Shown: piece after piece, positions 8,735 through 16,694 of the stretch
Position numbering within the stretch: position 1 is the first letter of the stretch
Layout of the letters: every line of letters begins with the position of its first letter
Source: a bacterium
Lineage (GTDB): Bacteria; Bacillota_I; Bacilli_A; RF39; UBA660
Direction: 5' to 3'
NCBI GenBank assembly: GCA_019423565.1
Contig: JAHZBE010000002.1
Location: 85,032-149,031 of the forward strand
Length of the DNA: 64,000 nucleotides
Notes under the pieces: generated by a model
The model's database searches: none
The model's input: the letters and a program-made list of their open reading frames with translations, nothing else
Told to the model about the DNA's origin: nothing
Made by a program: the position numbers and the translations under genes

Positions 8735-9319
8735 TTATTTTTTATAAAAATGAAAATCACAACAGTCTCCGCCATAACCTAATGTTGTTGTTCTTTTAAA
8801 TCCAATTTTCTTAAGTCCACCATATGTTACATCATCTACATCGCAAAAAAGACAACACAACTTTTCACAATCATTTTCTACACAAGCTGTATGCCAAAGA
8901 CATTTTTTCATTGTAACATCAAAAGAATTCTTGTCGTGACTTTGTTCACTTTCCCATAAATCAGTTTTTCGTACAACTTTAAGAAATATTTTGCTATAAA
9001 TTGAATAAAAGCATGGTACTTTTTCCATTTTTACCATAGATAAATGTTTTTGTTTAGCAACTATATCAATCATATATTTTTTCATATATTTATATATTTC
9101 ATCATTTGCTAAATCACTTTTTAACATTGCTTTGTATAATGCTATGCGAGGAAGAATTGTTTGAACTAATGTCTTAATTTGATTTTCAGATTTATTCTTT
9201 GTATTTTTAATAAGTTCATCAAGCATTTTCTCTTGCTTATCAAATAATACATTACCTTTATCTAAACCAAATTCTTCTATTAGATATTTCCTTATTTGTT
9301 TTTGCTGTTTTATTTTCAT
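8735..9319 (-). CDS. L-2-amino-thiazoline-4-carboxylic acid hydrolase family protein
   Basis: A 194-residue protein. The C-terminal half has the signature of the ATC hydrolase family: a cysteine-rich KLCCLFCDVDDVTYGG followed by GFKRTTTLGYGGDCCDFHF. The name comes from a Pseudomonas enzyme that opens ATC during L-cysteine formation; many bacterial members are probably something else, since only the fold and cysteine/aspartate motifs are shared. Basic N-terminal helix. Monocistronic, GGAGG upstream of the ATG. Confidence 0.75.
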   Translation of the reverse strand: MKIKQQKQIRKYLIEEFGLDKGNVLFDKQEKMLDELIKNTKNKSENQIKTLVQTILPRIALYKAMLKSDLANDEIYKYMKKYMIDIVAKQKHLSMVKMEKVPCFYSIYSKIFLKVVRKTDLWESEQSHDKNSFDVTMKKCLWHTACVENDCEKLCCLFCDVDDVTYGGLKKIGFKRTTTLGYGGDCCDFHFYKK

Positions 9320-9462
9320 AATTATAATACCTCCATAATAACTATTTACTTCTACATAAATATTATAACACGCTCTTAAAGCATAGTATGAAATGAGTTA
9401 AACTAATTAATATGCTTTTATTATTTAAAACACTTTAATACAACTCCATTTGTGTATCATAT

Positions 9463-10097
9463 TTATTTTTTTAGTACTTTTTTCTTACTATTTTCTTTTC
9501 TTAATACTTCATAATTGCCTGTTTTACTATAAACTTTATATCCATGATTTATTCTCCATGCTTTTCTTTCTTCGGCAGGCATTTGATACACTTCTTCTGC
9601 TATATCAATATGTAATATACCATCTAAATGATCAATTTCATGTGATAATACAGTTGATTCAAATCCTCAAAAGCTTCTTGTTTTTTAGTACCTTCAACAT
9701 CATAATATTCTAATTCTATTTTGTAAGGTCTTAAAACTCTTCCAAAATTATCTAGACAACTAGCACATGCTTCCCAATAATCAGTTAATCCTTCTCTTTT
9801 TGTTATAACAGGATTTATTAATACTTTTGCTTCATTATAATTTTTTTCTTCTTCACTTACAGTATTAGCTTGCATCTTATTTATAATATCTAAATTAGTA
9901 TTTTTTAAATATATCATCCTTTTAGGTATACCAAGTTGAACAGCAGCCATTGCCATTACTGCATTTTCTTTACAATACTCATCTAATACACTTATATCGT
10001 TCATTAATTCTTTATCATTTTTAATATCAACTTCTTTTGATATTTGTCTTAAATATTCTTCATTATCCCCTATTGTAATTGATTCTATTTTTTTCAT
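9463..10097 (-). pseudogene. def: Peptide deformylase, frameshifted before the metal-binding motif
   Basis: Peptide deformylase removes the N-formyl group from new proteins. The first frame (from ATG 10097 behind GGAGGA) holds motif 1 in variant form (AMAAVQLGIPKRMI) and motif 2 variant WEACASCLDNFG. The metal motif SHEIDHLDGILH is in another frame. The break is at 9665-9666, where CC in place of CCC on the plus strand removes one G; restoring it gives AFEGFESTVLSHEIDH. Joined length is about 212 residues. As deformylase is normally essential, either a second copy exists elsewhere or the base is a sequence error. The variant motifs (EACAS for EGCLS) belong to a divergent deformylase subgroup. 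Confidence 0.8.
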
Positions 10098-10148
10098 TTT
10101 TATTTCCTCCACATCATTATCTTATTATTACACATATGCCTATCAATA

Positions 10149-10172
10149 GCAAAAAAACAACTATTTCTAGTT
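10149..10172 (-). terminator. Terminator after the small membrane protein gene
   Basis: Short stem AACTA/TAGTT with flanking A7 and T5 runs overlapping the stop codon of the upstream gene. Confidence 0.5.
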
Positions 10173-10605
10173 ATTTTTCTTCTACTGCTTTAAACCCACA
10201 ATCTAAACTTACTTGTACATTATAATTATTTTTACCATATGGACTAGTTGGATAAACAATTACCATAGTATTTGTTTTATCACAAGACTTATCTCCATTT
10301 TTAAAATTCTTTATCTTATTAGAAAAATCTTCACTATATTTTTCAAGTTCAGTCAAATTAAATTTTAAACCAATTGTTTCATATTTTTGTAAAAATTCCT
10401 TTGTTTCATCTAAGTTTTTACCACTTGAAACTGATGGATAGTAATAACTCATATATATTTCATTACCCATATTTGTTAAATCATTTACTATTTTTTCTTC
10501 TTTTGAAAGTCTTAAGTCCTTAGTAAAGAACCATATTAATAATCCAACTACTATTAATAAAATTAATAATAAAATAACAAATAATATTTTTTTACTCTTT
10601 TTCAT
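10171..10605 (-). CDS. Membrane-anchored extracytoplasmic protein, unknown function
   Basis: A 144-residue protein: a lysine-rich start, one transmembrane helix (about 8-30, ILFVILLLILLIVVGLLIWFF) and a soluble domain of about 110 residues with two cysteines (KSCDKT and SLDCGF) that could form a disulfide outside the cell. No family is recognised. The gene begins 9 bp after trmL and is probably in the rubrerythrin-trmL transcript. Confidence 0.7.
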   Translation of the reverse strand: MKKSKKILFVILLLILLIVVGLLIWFFTKDLRLSKEEKIVNDLTNMGNEIYMSYYYPSVSSGKNLDETKEFLQKYETIGLKFNLTELEKYSEDFSNKIKNFKNGDKSCDKTNTMVIVYPTSPYGKNNYNVQVSLDCGFKAVEEK

Positions 10606-10614
10606 TTTATTCTC

Positions 10615-11121
10615 CTATTCAATTATAAAGTCTTCACTTTTATGAGGTTCTTTAAATAATAAACCTTCATAATTTTGTTGCCTTAATACTTCATATATTA
10701 CAATTGCTGCACAATTTGATAAATTAAGCGCTCTTACTTTATCTGTCATTGGTATTCTCATACATCTATCTAAATCTTCTCTTAATATTTCTTTTGGAAT
10801 ACCTGTACTTTCTTTTCCAAATATTAAGTATATATCTTCTTTAGTATTAGAGTAATCAAATGAAGTATGAGGCTTTTTACCATATCTTGTAAAATAATAA
10901 TATGTTCCTTTGTTTTTTGATTTAAAATCTTCAAAATTTTCATATACTTCATAGTTTAAATTTTCTATATAATTTACGGCACTTCTTTTTAAATGACTTT
11001 CATCTAAAGAAAAACCTAATGGTTTAATCAAATGTAATTTAGTATTAGTTGCGACGCATGTTCTCATTATATTTCCTGTATTACCAGGTATTTCTGGCTG
11101 ATACAAAACTATATTATTCAT
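10615..11121 (-). CDS. trmL: tRNA (cytidine/uridine-34-2'-O)-methyltransferase
   Basis: A 168-residue SPOUT-class methyltransferase; the family (TrmL/CspR) methylates the ribose of the wobble base in tRNA-Leu. Recognisable are the N-terminal NIVLYQPEIPGNTGNIMRTC, the mid-region LIFGKESTGIPKEIL and the C-terminal knot RIPMTDKVRALNLSNCAAIV that binds S-adenosylmethionine. Length is usual for the family. Its ATG follows the rubrerythrin stop by one base, so the two genes are transcribed together. Confidence 0.95.
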   Translation of the reverse strand: MNNIVLYQPEIPGNTGNIMRTCVATNTKLHLIKPLGFSLDESHLKRSAVNYIENLNYEVYENFEDFKSKNKGTYYYFTRYGKKPHTSFDYSNTKEDIYLIFGKESTGIPKEILREDLDRCMRIPMTDKVRALNLSNCAAIVIYEVLRQQNYEGLLFKEPHKSEDFIIE

Positions 11122-11122
11122 A

Positions 11123-11662
11123 TTAGTAATTTTCTTTTAATTCTTCGAAATAACTTTGTGGATGAGCACATACTGGGCAAACTTTTGGAGCTTCATCTCC
11201 TACATAAACATATCCGCAGTTACGACAAATCCAAACTGTTTCTTCTCCCTTTTTAAATACTAAATCATCTTCTATATTACCAATTAATTTCATATATCTT
11301 TCTTCATGTCTTTTTTCTATTTTTCCAACTTCTTCAAATAGTTTTGCAATTCTATCAAAACCTTCTTCTTTTGCTTCTTTTGCGAATGTAGCATACATAT
11401 CTGTCCATTCATAGTTTTCACCTGCTGCGGCATCTTTTAAATTTTCTATTGTACTTGGAACGCTTCCATTATGTAATTCTTTAAACCATATTTTAGCGTG
11501 TTCTTTTTCATTACCTGCAGTTTCTTCAAATATTGCTGCTATTTGTTCATATCCTTCTTTTTTTGCTTTTGAAGCATAGTATGTATATTTATTTCTTGCC
11601 TGACTTTCTCCTGCGAAAGCTGCAAGTAAATTTGCTTCTGTTTTACTTCCTTTTAATTCCAT
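11123..11662 (-). CDS. rbr: Rubrerythrin
   Basis: A 179-residue rubrerythrin: an N-terminal four-helix diiron domain with the repeated ExxH pairs (AFAGESQARNKY, ETAGNEKEHAKIW, KIEKRHEERY) and a C-terminal rubredoxin-like Fe(Cys)4 site (WICRNCGYVY ... CPVCAHP). It reduces hydrogen peroxide in anaerobes, fitting the anaerobic ribonucleotide reductase elsewhere in this window. Good AGAGGT ribosome site. First gene of a transcript with trmL and the small membrane protein. Confidence 0.96.
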   Translation of the reverse strand: MELKGSKTEANLLAAFAGESQARNKYTYYASKAKKEGYEQIAAIFEETAGNEKEHAKIWFKELHNGSVPSTIENLKDAAAGENYEWTDMYATFAKEAKEEGFDRIAKLFEEVGKIEKRHEERYMKLIGNIEDDLVFKKGEETVWICRNCGYVYVGDEAPKVCPVCAHPQSYFEELKENY

Positions 11663-11722
11663 AATTTTCTACCTCTCTTTCACAAATAATTATACAATAT
11701 TTTTTTATTTTTTTCTATCTAT

Positions 11723-12280
11723 TTATCTTAAAATTTCTACATTATCTCCTGTAAATAATTTATATTCTTTTGAATCTACTGTATCAATATGAAGTTCTGG
11801 ATAATCACCTATACTTATTTTTATATGTACATTATCAATAATAGTATTATCACTTAGTTTAACACTAACAATATCATCATTTTTAAAGCCTTCTTTTTCT
11901 GATATTACTTTAGTCATATGAATATGTCTATTTGATAATATTACACATTTTCTTTTTATTGAACTTTTTTCTGATTCAATAATTATTTCTTCAGCGTTAG
12001 TTAAATCTCCTGAATTTCTATATGGAGGATTAATACCTAATACTCTCGCATCTTCTTTTGATATTTCTACTTGTGTATATGTTCTTTCTGGTCCAATTAC
12101 TCTTACATTTTCTATTTTTTTATCACCATTTATTAAATTAACTGTTTCATAGCATGCATAATTATTATCTTGTGATAATCTTCTTTTTTCTCTTAAAATA
12201 TAATCGTCACCAAATAAAATATTTTTATCTTCTATACTTAAGTGTATATGTCTATTTGATACACCAACTTTTACTTTCAT
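11723..12280 (-). CDS. pduL: Phosphate propanoyltransferase / phosphotransacetylase, PduL type
   Basis: A 185-residue PduL-family acyltransferase that swaps CoA and phosphate on short acyl groups. Both PduL halves are visible: VGVSNRHIHLS at the N-terminus and the second metal site VILSNRHIHMT in the C-terminal half, plus VIGPERTYTQVEIS and PPYRNSGDL. No encapsulation peptide or microcompartment genes are nearby, so it probably serves as the housekeeping phosphotransacetylase making acetyl phosphate. It is divergent from gerQ, with an AGGAGG site upstream. Confidence 0.93.
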   Translation of the reverse strand: MKVKVGVSNRHIHLSIEDKNILFGDDYILREKRRLSQDNNYACYETVNLINGDKKIENVRVIGPERTYTQVEISKEDARVLGINPPYRNSGDLTNAEEIIIESEKSSIKRKCVILSNRHIHMTKVISEKEGFKNDDIVSVKLSDNTIIDNVHIKISIGDYPELHIDTVDSKEYKLFTGDNVEILR

Positions 12281-12357
12281 ATATGTCCTCCTAATATAAT
12301 TATATACGAATATTTTACTTTTTCAAATAATATAATTTTGTAGAAAGGATGAATTTT

Positions 12358-12723
12358 ATGAATAATAATGGATATTATACTGGTTATCAAAATACAAATA
12401 TAGGAACTAGTTCTGGTTATCCTAATCAACAATATGCTCCAACAGTTGGTACAACAGAATTTCCTATGGAACAATCTTATGTTGAAAACATTTTAAGATT
12501 AAATAAAGGAAAATATGGCAAATTTTATGTATCATTCCCAGATTCAATTGAATGGAAAGATAAAATATTTACAGGTGTTGTTGAACAAGCAGGAAGAGAT
12601 CATTTAATAATAAGTGATCCATCTACTGGAAAATGGTATCTTATATTAATGATTTATTTAAATTATGTTGAGTTTGAAGAGAATATTAATTATAGTCCTG
12701 ATTTTACTTTAAAAGGATTGTAA
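12358..12723 (+). CDS. gerQ: GerQ-family spore coat protein
   Basis: About 121 residues. The Asn/Gln/Tyr-rich N-terminus is followed by the GerQ core (SYVENILRLNKGKYG, VVEQAGRDHLIISDP, WYLILMIYLNYVEFEE). In Bacillus, GerQ is a coat protein cross-linked by transglutaminase through glutamines and is needed for cortex lysis on germination; the Gln-rich N-terminus here fits such a substrate. The ATG at 12358 was chosen as it is 9 bp from AGG; an ATG three codons earlier abuts the ribosome site. Its presence implies sporulation or descent from a spore former. Confidence 0.88.
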   Translation: MNNNGYYTGYQNTNIGTSSGYPNQQYAPTVGTTEFPMEQSYVENILRLNKGKYGKFYVSFPDSIEWKDKIFTGVVEQAGRDHLIISDPSTGKWYLILMIYLNYVEFEENINYSPDFTLKGL

Positions 12724-12770
12724 TATTCTTTTTATTTTGCTATAATTTTTTTATAGTAGAAGGTGAATAT

Positions 12771-13316
12771 ATGAAAGCAAGTGTTATTATTTTAATTATA
12801 ATTGTAGTTATTTTTTTACTATTTATTGCTTTTAGCATTATATATAATAAATTTCAAGATTACATTATAAGAATTAATGAAGTTGAAGGAAAAATTGATG
12901 AAGCAATTAGAGAAAAGTTTGATATTATTATTAAATTAAACAATATTATAAAGGAAAAAATAAAAACTAAGAAAGTATTAGTTGATGATATTTCTAAGTT
13001 AAAAGATAAAAAGATAAGTAGTTTTGAAATTGATAGAAAATTAGTTGAGGCACTTAATAAAATTAACTTTGTTAAAAGTCAATATACTGAACTTGAAACT
13101 GATGAAGATGTTATTAAATTAACTTATGATATTGAAGATATTGATGAATCACTTAGAGCTTTTAAAAAATTCTATAATGAAACTATTGTATTTTATAATA
13201 AACTAATTAGAAAGTTTCCTTATAATATAATGGGAAAAATACTTAAATATAAAGAAAAAACATTCTTTGATGGCAAAGATATGAATGATGATGATATAAA
13301 AGATTTTAAACTATAA
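12771..13316 (+). CDS. LemA-family membrane protein
   Basis: A 181-residue protein: one N-terminal transmembrane helix (about 4-27), then an all-helical domain with the LemA pattern (IRINEVEGKIDEAIREKFDIIIKL split by helices; FYNETIVFYNKLIRKFPYNIMGKIL near the C-terminus). LemA proteins are widespread with no settled role. It follows gerQ by 47 bp on the same strand and ends in a bidirectional terminator shared with rmuC. Confidence 0.85.
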   Translation: MKASVIILIIIVVIFLLFIAFSIIYNKFQDYIIRINEVEGKIDEAIREKFDIIIKLNNIIKEKIKTKKVLVDDISKLKDKKISSFEIDRKLVEALNKINFVKSQYTELETDEDVIKLTYDIEDIDESLRAFKKFYNETIVFYNKLIRKFPYNIMGKILKYKEKTFFDGKDMNDDDIKDFKL

Positions 13317-13329
13317 AATTAACAGTATA

Positions 13330-13353
13330 AAAACTCTCACATTGAGAGTTTTT
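13330..13353. terminator. Bidirectional terminator between lemA-like gene and rmuC
   Basis: Ten-base perfect stem AAAACTCTCA/TGAGAGTTTT with a short loop separates two convergent genes; A- and T-runs allow it to act on both strands. Confidence 0.85.
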
Positions 13354-13354
13354 A

Positions 13355-14422
13355 TTATTCTATTAAATTCGTATCATCTAATTCTACACTATTAATACTG
13401 TTAAATCTTTTAGTTATTTTATCAGTTGTAGTATGTATATCTTCAACATCTTTACTAACTGTCTGAATACTTCTAGAAAGCTTGTCCCATCTATCTTTAT
13501 ATCTACTAAATTCTACAGATAATTTAACAAGTTCTTCTCTTATTACTTTAGCATATTTATCTCTTTCAGCATTCTTAATAATTACTTCAATTGTAGTAAG
13601 AGTACTCATTAATGTTGTTGGAGAAGTTATCCACACTCTTTTTTTATAAGCATATTCAATTATATCACTATGATATGCATTAAGTTCTGCAAATATTGCT
13701 TCTGCTGGTAAAAACATTATTGCTTGGTCACTTGTTACGCCTTCTATAATATATTTATTTGCTATCGCATCAATATGTTTTTTAACATCACTTTTAAATA
13801 ATTTAGCGGCTGTTTCCCTATCAGAAACGCTATATCTTTTGTCAACCATTATCCTGTAATGCTCAAGTGGAAACTTAGAATCTATTCCAACGAGTCCAAG
13901 TGGTTCTGGTGCGAATAACGCAGCATCTACTATTGTACTATTTGGAAGAGTATATTGTAAACGATATATCTTATCATTCTTTTCTCCAAATACACTTGTT
14001 AATATATGTTTTAAATTTACTTCACCATATATACCTCTACTCTTTTTATCAGTTAATATTCCTTGAAGAGAAACTATATCATTAGATAAAGTATCTATTT
14101 TCTTTTGTGCTTCATCTATTTTACTTAATCTTTCAAGTACCGATGTAAATGTTTTATTAGTTTTTTCAAAATTTTCATCTAATCTTTCATTTACTTTATC
14201 ATTTATCATGTTTAATCTTAGCTCTATCTTATCATTTAATGCATTAATATCTTCATTAAGATTTTTATTAATATCATTTTTAAAATCATAAAGATCTCTT
14301 GTTACATTATTTTCAAGTTTACCTAGTCTTTCAGTAATATTTCCTTCATTAATATTTTTAAATAAACTTATTGTTACAAGTATAACAAGTAAAATAAGTA
14401 TTCCAATTATTATATATTCCAT
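13355..14422 (-). CDS. rmuC: RmuC-family DNA recombination protein
   Basis: A 355-residue protein: an N-terminal transmembrane anchor (about 3-22), a long coiled coil (about 30-120) and the RmuC domain with DKKSRGIYGEVNLKHIL, VDAALFAPEPLGLVGIDSKFPLEHY and FLPAEAIFAELNAYH, which adopts a restriction-endonuclease-like fold. The family limits inversions at short repeats. Start is backed by GGAGG. It is last in a run with the VTT protein (12 bp gap). Confidence 0.93.
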   Translation of the reverse strand: MEYIIIGILILLVILVTISLFKNINEGNITERLGKLENNVTRDLYDFKNDINKNLNEDINALNDKIELRLNMINDKVNERLDENFEKTNKTFTSVLERLSKIDEAQKKIDTLSNDIVSLQGILTDKKSRGIYGEVNLKHILTSVFGEKNDKIYRLQYTLPNSTIVDAALFAPEPLGLVGIDSKFPLEHYRIMVDKRYSVSDRETAAKLFKSDVKKHIDAIANKYIIEGVTSDQAIMFLPAEAIFAELNAYHSDIIEYAYKKRVWITSPTTLMSTLTTIEVIIKNAERDKYAKVIREELVKLSVEFSRYKDRWDKLSRSIQTVSKDVEDIHTTTDKITKRFNSINSVELDDTNLIE

Positions 14423-14434
14423 ATCTCGTACCTC

Positions 14435-15001
14435 CTATTTTATAAATTTATTTGCAAGCTTGCTTACTAAATACGCAATTAAAACCATAAATACAACCTG
14501 TACAATTGTATATGGATCTGTTATACTTTCAAGTAAGCTTTTACCTATAAATCCCCAAAAATATACCATTGGTAATTTACCTATCATGAGTGCTGAAAAA
14601 TATTTTTTAGCATCTATATCAGTTAAACCAGCTGCTATATTAACCGCAAATGCTGGTGTAAATGGTAAAGCAATTAATATAACTAAATTACTGTATGATA
14701 ATTTATTAATATACTTTTTAAATTTTTTAACATTTTCATTTTTACCATATTTCTTTTCAAATTTATCTCTTAATTTTCTGCATAAAGTGAATGAAATCAT
14801 GCATCCAATTACAGTTGCTATCCATGATATTAAAAAACCAAAAAGACTACCAAATGTCATTATATTAAGTGCTATAAAAACTGCTAGTGGAAGAATTGGA
14901 ATTATTGATTCTAATATTATAAGTAAGAAACCTGATATAAATCCCATACTTCCCATTAATCCAGTTATTTTATCTATTAATTCTGTTATAATTGTCTCCA
15001 T
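14435..15001 (-). CDS. VTT-domain (TVP38/DedA-like) membrane protein
   Basis: A 188-residue integral membrane protein with 5-6 hydrophobic segments and the VTT/SNARE-associated pattern: ESIIPILPLAVFIALN, a re-entrant region IATVIGCMISFTLCRKLRDKFEKKYG, and LVILIALPFTPAFAVNIAAGL. Eukaryotic relatives are lipid scramblases, and bacterial relatives are linked to membrane lipid transport, which is a plausible role here. Followed closely by rmuC. Confidence 0.85.
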   Translation of the reverse strand: METIITELIDKITGLMGSMGFISGFLLIILESIIPILPLAVFIALNIMTFGSLFGFLISWIATVIGCMISFTLCRKLRDKFEKKYGKNENVKKFKKYINKLSYSNLVILIALPFTPAFAVNIAAGLTDIDAKKYFSALMIGKLPMVYFWGFIGKSLLESITDPYTIVQVVFMVLIAYLVSKLANKFIK

Positions 15002-15040
15002 TTTTATCCTCCATTAATATTATAAACCATTTTATTCATA

Positions 15041-15076
15041 AAAAAAATAAGTTTTTCAAACTAAACTTATTTTTTA
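15041..15076 (-). terminator. Terminator after the rhodanese gene
   Basis: Stem AAATAAGTTT/AAACTTATTT followed leftward by T8, overlapping the rhodanese stop codon. The VTT gene beyond it has its own 5' region. Confidence 0.75.
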
Positions 15077-15343
15077 AATAAATCCTTCATATCCATCTAT
15101 TACATTTACCACGTTATATCCCATTACTTCTAAGAACTTACAACATCTTTTACTTTTAAAACCTTCTGTACAATATATATAATATGTTTCATTTTTATCT
15201 AAATACATATGCGGCATATCAGTTAAATTATTCATATCAATATTTTTAGCATTGTATATGTGTCCTTTCATATATGCACCTTTAGTTCTTAAATCAATTA
15301 TGTTATACTCTTTTTTTAAATCACATGCTTTTATATTTTTCAT
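15074..15343 (-). CDS. Rhodanese-like sulfurtransferase domain protein
   Basis: An 89-residue single rhodanese domain. Residues NIIDLRTKGAYMKGHIYNAKNI give the CH2A region and YYIYCTEGFKSKRCCKFLEVMGY the active loop with the catalytic cysteine (C-T-E-G-F-K-S) and following helix. Such small rhodaneses pass sulfane sulfur; the partner is unknown. It is slightly shorter than usual (about 95-100). Confidence 0.88.
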   Translation of the reverse strand: MKNIKACDLKKEYNIIDLRTKGAYMKGHIYNAKNIDMNNLTDMPHMYLDKNETYYIYCTEGFKSKRCCKFLEVMGYNVVNVIDGYEGFI

Positions 15344-15411
15344 ATTTTCACCAGTCCACTATATAATATGAAAAAAATTATTTACTCGTCACTATAATAG
15401 CCTAATACAAA

Positions 15412-15496
15412 AAAATGCACAAAATATTCAAAATATTGTGCATTTTCACTTTTTTTAAACCCTATTTTGCACAATCATTGTGCATTTTTTATTCTT
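15412..15496. repeat. Direct repeat copy A flanking fic (two TGCACAA palindromes)
   Basis: About 85 bp with two palindromes: 15414-15444 (AATGCACAA ... TTGTGCATT) and 15468-15484 (TGCACAA tca TTGTGCA) followed by T6ATTCTT. Copy B at 16610-16694 has the same two palindromes at the same 54-bp offset. Copy A covers the end of fic and its terminator. The second palindrome with its T-run works as a terminator on the plus strand; on the minus strand the first has a T-run. Confidence 0.8.
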
Positions 15497-16562
15497 TTCC
15501 CACAAATACATTATATATTTCACTATATCGATATGCAAGTTTAGCATAATTATCATCAATTTCTAATATACCTATTTTTACAAGTTCATCAATTAAAGTC
15601 GAAACTGTATTTCTTGATACACCAGATTCTTCCTCTATTTCTTTTTTTGTAAATACAATTTGATGGATTAATGATGGCATAATTCTATAAACCGCATTAC
15701 TATTTAGTGTTTTAATTTTTTGCATATCTTTATTATATATTTCTTTAATCCTATTTATTTTAGCAATATAATTATTACACTGTTCAATAACACATTGTAA
15801 AAAGAATTTAATAAATCCAGACATATTACCCTTTCTGCTTTCATTTAAATATTTATGATAACTTGGTTTATATAGTTCAATTACTTCTGATAAGAAAAGT
15901 ATTGGTTTGTCATCCGTTAGCATTGCAAGTTGTATTGGAATAAGAGCTCTACCTAATCTTCCATTTCCATCTCTATATGCATGTATCGTTTCAAACTGTG
16001 AATGAGAAATAGCCATATTTACAAATATTGGATCAATAAACTCATCATTCATATATTTAAATAAATTATCTAAAAGAAGCGGAACATCCTCTGGAATAGG
16101 TGGAACATAGATGGCTTCTTTAATTGTACAACCTCTTGGACCAATCCAATTTTGAATATTTCTGATTTTTCCAGGTTCTTTATTTTGACCTCTAACGCTA
16201 TCTAGTAATATTTTATGAATACTATTTACAAAAACTAAATCTATTTTTTTATTTTTTTTAATATAATTTTCAGAATATTCAATTACTTCTTTTAAATTTT
16301 GTATCTCACTTTTTTCATCATTATTTGGCATATATTTTATATAATACATATCATCCTGAGAAATTTGTGTACCCTCAATTTGCGTAGATTTTAAACTTTC
16401 ACTTAAAATGATTGAATCTAAAAAATATTTTGAATCAAAATCAATGTTTTTTAAATATGTTTTATACTCTCCATATTTTTCATTTGCTTCAGACAATAAT
16501 TTTAATAATTCTTTATCAATTTTATATTCAATTGGTAACTCTTTTACTTTAATTGGTTCCAT
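15489..16562 (-). CDS. Fic-domain protein (AMP transferase type) with winged-helix tail
   Basis: About 357 residues. The Fic core carries the catalytic motif HAYRDGNGRLGR (about residues 194-205; family HPFxxGNGRxxR, with Ala-Tyr in place of Pro-Phe), which transfers AMP or a similar nucleotide part to target proteins. Upstream, STQIEGTQIS (about 59-68) matches the self-inhibitory (S/T)xxxE(G/N) helix of class II Fic proteins, so the enzyme is probably autoinhibited. The C-terminus is a winged helix (VSRNTVSTLIDELVKIGIL), usual in this Fic/DOC subgroup. Start at 16562 is 6 bp from AGGTG. It lies between two long direct repeats, downstream of the T4SS coupling protein. Confidence 0.9.
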   Translation of the reverse strand: MEPIKVKELPIEYKIDKELLKLLSEANEKYGEYKTYLKNIDFDSKYFLDSIILSESLKSTQIEGTQISQDDMYYIKYMPNNDEKSEIQNLKEVIEYSENYIKKNKKIDLVFVNSIHKILLDSVRGQNKEPGKIRNIQNWIGPRGCTIKEAIYVPPIPEDVPLLLDNLFKYMNDEFIDPIFVNMAISHSQFETIHAYRDGNGRLGRALIPIQLAMLTDDKPILFLSEVIELYKPSYHKYLNESRKGNMSGFIKFFLQCVIEQCNNYIAKINRIKEIYNKDMQKIKTLNSNAVYRIMPSLIHQIVFTKKEIEEESGVSRNTVSTLIDELVKIGILEIDDNYAKLAYRYSEIYNVFVGKE

Positions 16563-16609
16563 TTCCATCACCTACAGTGATATTAACATTTTTTTCTTCA
16601 AAAGTAAAG

Positions 16610-16694
16610 AAAATGCACAATATTTGCGATATTTTGTGCATTTTTACCTTTTTTAGACATTGTTTTGCACAATGATTGTGCATTTTTTATTCTT
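16610..16694. repeat. Direct repeat copy B flanking fic (two TGCACAA palindromes)
   Basis: Palindromes at 16612-16642 and 16666-16682 followed by T6ATTCTT, matching copy A 1,198 bp away. It covers the last codons and terminator of the VirD4-type gene and lies about 50-130 bp upstream of fic, so it could be both terminator and fic operator. Confidence 0.8.

Noticed and set aside
9450..9713. 87-codon plus-strand ORF opposite the deformylase gene
   Set aside because: It is the reverse of the deformylase C-terminal coding region, with Phe/Leu/Tyr-rich noise and no ribosome site.
12277..12474. 65-codon minus-strand ORF overlapping the start of gerQ
   Set aside because: It is antisense to the conserved gerQ gene and has no family features.
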